Part shown: piece by piece, positions 6,772 to 9,193 of the stretch
How positions within the stretch are numbered: the first letter of the stretch is position 1
How the letters are laid out: the number at the start of each line of letters is the position of its first letter
NCBI GenBank assembly: GCA_002779455.1
Contig: PEWM01000019.1
Coordinates: 1 to 9,193, forward strand
DNA length: 9,193 nt
Source: Deltaproteobacteria bacterium CG07_land_8_20_14_0_80_60_11
Lineage (GTDB): Bacteria > Desulfobacterota > Desulfobaccia > Desulfobaccales > 0-14-0-80-60-11
Reading direction: 5' to 3'
Notes under the pieces: generated by a model
Told to the model about the DNA's origin: nothing
The model's database searches: none
Seen by the model: only the letters and a program-made list of their open reading frames with translations
Made by a program: the position numbers and the translations under genes

Positions 6772-8727
6772 GTGGGGGGGAAAACCATTTCAGTCCGCAG
6801 CCAGTCCGTTATCGACGCGCTTCCCAGGATACATCTTAACCGCATCGAACGCGCTGTCCAACGGGCCACCGCCGCCATGCTGGAGATGCAAGACCCGGCG
6901 GGGTTCTGGTGGGCCGAGTTGGAGTCCAACGTCACCATTACCGCGGAGTATATCATGCTCCACCGGTTTTTGGGTCTGGACGAGTCCAAGGCGCCCCGGA
7001 TGGCCGCGGATATCCTGGACAAACAGCTCGCCAACGGCGGTTGGTCCCTCTGGCATGGTGACCGGGGCGAGATCAGCACCACGGTGGAAGCCTACCTGGC
7101 CCTGAAAATGGCGGGCCTGTCGGCGGCAGACCCCCGCCTGCTCAAAGCCCGGGAGTTTGTCCTCTCCCGGGGGGGCGCCCTGAAGACCCGAGTCTTTACC
7201 CGCATCTTCCTGGCCCTGTTCGGCCAGGTCAGTTGGGACGGGATCCCGCTGTTGCCGGTGGAGTTCATGCTGCTCCCCCCCTGGTCCGGGCTGAGCATTT
7301 ATGAATTCTCCAGTTGGACCCGGGCCACGGTGGTCCCCCTGATGATCATCATGGCCAAGCGCCCGGTCCGGCCCCTGCCGCCGGAGCAGGGGATCCGGGA
7401 ACTTTTCCTGTCCTCCGACGAGCCGTTCTCCCAGCACCGGGTGGCCTGGAAACGCGAATCTTCCCCCCTGGAAAACCTGTTTGTCATCCTGGACCGGATT
7501 CTGAAGCTCTACGCCTGGATGCGGCTCCCCTGGCCCCGGAACTTTGCGCTCAAGCAAGCCGAGAAGTGGATCCTGGAACACCAGGAGGATAGTGGTGACT
7601 GGGCCGGCATCCAGCCGCCCATGGTCAACTCCCTCATGGCCCTGTCCACCCTGGGATACGCCAACGGCCACGAGGTGGTGCGCCGGGGGTTGCAGGCCCT
7701 GGAATTTTTCACCCTGGAGAAGGATGACCGGACCTGGCTGCAATCCTGCATCTCCCCGGTGTGGGACACCGCCCTGGCGGTCCGGGCCCTGGTGGCGGCG
7801 GGCCTGCCCCCGGAGCATCCCGCCATGACCCAGGCCACTTCCTGGCTGCTGGCCCAACAGATTTTCAAGCCCGGGGACTGGTGCGTCAAATGCCCGGACC
7901 TGCCGCCGGGGGGCTGGGCCTTCGAGTTTCACAACAACTGGTATCCCGACGTCGATGACAGCTCCATGGTCCTGGTGGCCCTCAAGGAGGGTTTGGTGGA
8001 CGCGGCCAAACACGAGGCGGCCCTGCAGCGGGGCATCAACTGGTGTCTGGGTATGCAGTCGAAAAACGGCGGCTTCGCCTCCTTTGATAAGGATAATACC
8101 AAGGAGTGGCTCAACGCCATTCCCTTCGGAGACCTGAAGGCCCTGGTGGACCCGCCCACTGAGGATATCACGGCCCGCATCCTCGAGATGATGGGGGCCT
8201 TCGGCCACGGTCTGGACCACCCCGCGGCCGACCGGGCCCTGGCCTTCCTGCGCCGCACCCAGCACCCCGAGGGCCCCTGGTGGGGCCGTTGGGGGGTTAA
8301 TTACCTCTATGGCACCTGGTCCGTGCTGACGGCCCTGCAACGTATCGGCGAGGACATGAGCCGGCTCTACGTCCAGCGGGCGGTGAATTGGGTCAAGGCC
8401 CGCCAGAACCCCGACGGCGGCTGGGGCGAGGTCTGCGAGTCCTACCGCCACCCGGAACTCATGGGCCAGGGGCCGTCCACCGCCTCCCAGACCGCCTGGG
8501 CCCTCTTGGGGCTCCTCGCCGCGGGCGAAGTCCAGGCCCCGGAAGTGAAGGCGGGGGTCGACTACCTGGTCAAGACCCAGAACAGCCAGGGCCGCTGGGA
8601 CGAGGCGCACTTTACCGGCACCGGCTTCCCCAACCACTTCATGATTCGCTATCACCTCTATCGGGACTGTTTCCCCTTGATGGCCCTGGGGGCTTATGTG
8701 CAGGCGCTCAAAACGCCGGAAGCCTGA
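6772..8727 (+). CDS. shc: Squalene-hopene cyclase
   Basis: This enzyme cyclises squalene to hopene and hopanol in one step (EC 5.4.99.17), making the pentacyclic hopanoid core. It acts as a monotopic enzyme on the cytoplasmic membrane. From the GTG start it has 651 residues, the usual family length. The catalytic acid motif DVDD lies at residues 393-396 in WYPDVDDSSM. Many QW-type repeats are visible, such as QDPAGFWW, QLANGGW, QEDSGDW, QSKNGGF, QHPEGPWW, QNPDGGW and QNSQGRW. CISPVWDT and the C-terminal IRYHLYRDCFPLMALGAY are also family-typical. The frame is open upstream to a TTG at 6709. However, a good promoter covers 6709-6737, so translation from there is unlikely. The GTG at 6772 follows a G-rich stretch that can serve as ribosome binding site. 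In hopanoid nomenclature this is hpnF. It is followed by a terminator and then an hpnA-like gene on the same strand. Confidence 0.96.
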   Translation: MGGKTISVRSQSVIDALPRIHLNRIERAVQRATAAMLEMQDPAGFWWAELESNVTITAEYIMLHRFLGLDESKAPRMAADILDKQLANGGWSLWHGDRGEISTTVEAYLALKMAGLSAADPRLLKAREFVLSRGGALKTRVFTRIFLALFGQVSWDGIPLLPVEFMLLPPWSGLSIYEFSSWTRATVVPLMIIMAKRPVRPLPPEQGIRELFLSSDEPFSQHRVAWKRESSPLENLFVILDRILKLYAWMRLPWPRNFALKQAEKWILEHQEDSGDWAGIQPPMVNSLMALSTLGYANGHEVVRRGLQALEFFTLEKDDRTWLQSCISPVWDTALAVRALVAAGLPPEHPAMTQATSWLLAQQIFKPGDWCVKCPDLPPGGWAFEFHNNWYPDVDDSSMVLVALKEGLVDAAKHEAALQRGINWCLGMQSKNGGFASFDKDNTKEWLNAIPFGDLKALVDPPTEDITARILEMMGAFGHGLDHPAADRALAFLRRTQHPEGPWWGRWGVNYLYGTWSVLTALQRIGEDMSRLYVQRAVNWVKARQNPDGGWGEVCESYRHPELMGQGPSTASQTAWALLGLLAAGEVQAPEVKAGVDYLVKTQNSQGRWDEAHFTGTGFPNHFMIRYHLYRDCFPLMALGAYVQALKTPEA

Positions 8728-8775
8728 CCCGGGTGCGATCAGGGGTCGATATCCCTCTTTAGCCCATTGCCATTC

Positions 8776-8797
8776 AATGCCACGACGGCATTTTTTT
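8776..8797 (+). terminator. Rho-independent terminator after shc
   Basis: AATGCC (8776-8781) and GGCATT (8787-8792) form a perfect six-base stem with a five-base loop. The stem is followed directly by five more T residues. It lies 48 bases after the shc stop on the coding strand. The stem is short, so read-through to the next gene is plausible. Confidence 0.6.
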
Positions 8798-8836
8798 GTC
8801 GTCAGGGCGGAATTTACCCGGCCCAATAATATTGAA

Positions 8837-8880
8837 GTAGCGTGTTACGCCCCAAGAATGGCGCGTGAGACGCGCCCTAC
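8837..8880. repeat. REP-doublet-like element with GTAG heads
   Basis: The element is bounded by GTAG (8837-8840) on the plus strand and by CTAC (8877-8880), which is GTAG on the minus strand. Each head leads into a small palindrome. On the left, GCGT-GTT-ACGC occupies 8840-8850. On the right there is a perfect seven-pair hairpin, GGCGCGT-GAG-ACGCGCC (8860-8876). A GTAG tetranucleotide next to an imperfect palindrome is the layout of REP sequences mobilised by RAYT (IS200/IS605-related) transposases, and two in opposite orientation resemble a BIME. Copy number elsewhere in the genome cannot be seen here. Confidence 0.5.
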
Positions 8881-8930
8881 GCAGCTAAACGCCTCACTTG
8901 AGGTTAAACCGCGGCCCTGAACTCCATAAG

Positions 8931-8975
8931 GGGCGCCATAAAACCCTAACTCCCGATTAGGGCGCCGTTCCTAAT
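8931..8975 (+). promoter_or_regulatory. Overlapping alternative hairpins upstream of hpnA
   Basis: CCCTAA (8944-8949) can pair with TTAGGG (8957-8962). The overlapping word ATTAGG (8956-8961) can instead pair with CCTAAT (8970-8975). The two stems are mutually exclusive. GGGCGCC occurs at 8931-8937 and again at 8960-8966 and could extend the first stem. The segment ends about 20 bases before the hpnA ATG. It may be a leader switch, a protein-binding site or a degenerate repeat; no known riboswitch class is recognised. Confidence 0.3.
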
Positions 8976-8995
8976 CTAGGTATTTTGACAAGAGC

Positions 8996-9193
8996 ATGAC
9001 TTCACCCGTTACCGAAAACCGGAAACTGAAAACCGGAAACCCTTCTCCCGGCAAAACCCTGGTGACCGGCGGCACCGGCTTCGTGGGCCGGGCGGTGGTG
9101 GCGGAACTCCTGGCCGCGGGCCGGGAGGTGCGGGTCCTGGCCCGCAATCCTGACCATCCGGCCCTAACCGGCCTGGCCGTGGAAGTGGCCCCG
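8996..9193 (+). CDS. hpnA: HpnA-like NAD(P)-dependent sugar epimerase, N-terminal part (3' end outside window)
   Basis: The first 66 codons run off the right edge. After a 19-residue polar leader the protein enters a Rossmann fold of the extended SDR/epimerase type. It shows KTLVTGGTGFVGRAVV (residues 20-35) with the GGTGFVG nucleotide-binding loop at 25-31, then a helix and the second strand EVRVLARN (44-51). TGLAVEVAP (58-66) follows, resembling the equivalent position in hopanoid-associated epimerase HpnA. Position downstream of squalene-hopene cyclase on the same strand supports that name. The exact reaction of HpnA in hopanoid side-chain or sugar metabolism is not firmly established. Another NAD-dependent epimerase or NDUFA9-like atypical SDR is the alternative. 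The only ATG is at 8996, with a weak AGAG upstream. The leader is encoded by a tandem heptamer repeat, and a terminator separates the gene from shc, 268 bases upstream. Confidence 0.7.
   Translation, partial: MTSPVTENRKLKTGNPSPGKTLVTGGTGFVGRAVVAELLAAGREVRVLARNPDHPALTGLAVEVAP
9012..9039 (+). repeat. Tandem heptamer repeat inside the hpnA 5' end
   Basis: Four consecutive seven-base units read CCGAAAA, CCGGAAA, CTGAAAA, CCGGAAA. Viewed as two 14-base units they differ at a single position. Seven is not a multiple of three, so the units are read in different frames and encode an unconserved-looking polar stretch (about residues 6-15). Confidence 0.8.

Noticed and set aside
6790..8826. A 678-codon open frame on the minus strand opposite shc
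   Set aside because: It is a mirror of the squalene-hopene cyclase codons, with no domain visible in its Gly/Pro/His-rich translation. The shc motifs and promoter support the plus strand.
8985..8990. A perfect -35 box, TTGACA, just before hpnA
   Set aside because: A start driven by it would fall inside the hpnA coding region, and there is no -10 match at 17 bases (GTTACC).

Overview
The window is a GC-rich bacterial chromosome segment. One sampled 60-base line inside lon is 70% G+C. It carries housekeeping, membrane and hopanoid genes, interrupted by a visibly less GC-rich restriction-modification pair. A squalene-hopene cyclase next to an HpnA-like epimerase, with a classical Lon protease and a CorC/HlyC-type CBS protein, fits a Gram-negative hopanoid producer. 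A Desulfobacterota (former deltaproteobacterial) source is my best guess from overall protein style. It is not proven by anything in the sequence.

Left block, all on the minus strand, read from high to low coordinates: lon (5830-3413), then an adenine-specific DNA methyltransferase (3361-2444), a restriction-endonuclease-like gene (2442-1357), and a CNNM/CBS-domain membrane protein (1268 running off the left edge). The methyltransferase and endonuclease are separated by one base (TAA-C-ATG), and no terminator is visible between lon and the methyltransferase. The four genes could therefore be read as one transcript. The pair is less GC-rich than its neighbours and looks like an acquired defence cassette inserted between lon and the CBS-protein gene. 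The latter has only a GTG start with a poor ribosome binding site at the junction.

Middle block: 5831-6265 is non-coding. It holds the lon leader, a candidate lon promoter and a hairpin-like inverted repeat. Next comes a small minus-strand nucleotidyltransferase-fold protein (6679-6266) with no HEPN partner beside it. Its third catalytic acidic position appears to be replaced.

Right block, plus strand: squalene-hopene cyclase (shc/hpnF) is driven from an extended -10 promoter at 6709-6737, and a short hairpin terminator follows. Then come about 200 bases dense in inverted repeats, including a REP-doublet-like element with GTAG heads and a three-arm alternative-pairing segment. Last is the start of an HpnA-like epimerase, whose first codons run through a tandem heptamer repeat. 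Together these two genes point to hopanoid synthesis: cyclisation of squalene, then side-chain or sugar-related modification.

I see no CRISPR array, tRNA, rRNA or insertion sequence. The most unusual items are the endonuclease with a variant active site in the lon-linked R-M cassette, and the repeat-rich intergenic region leading into a repeat-containing hpnA start.
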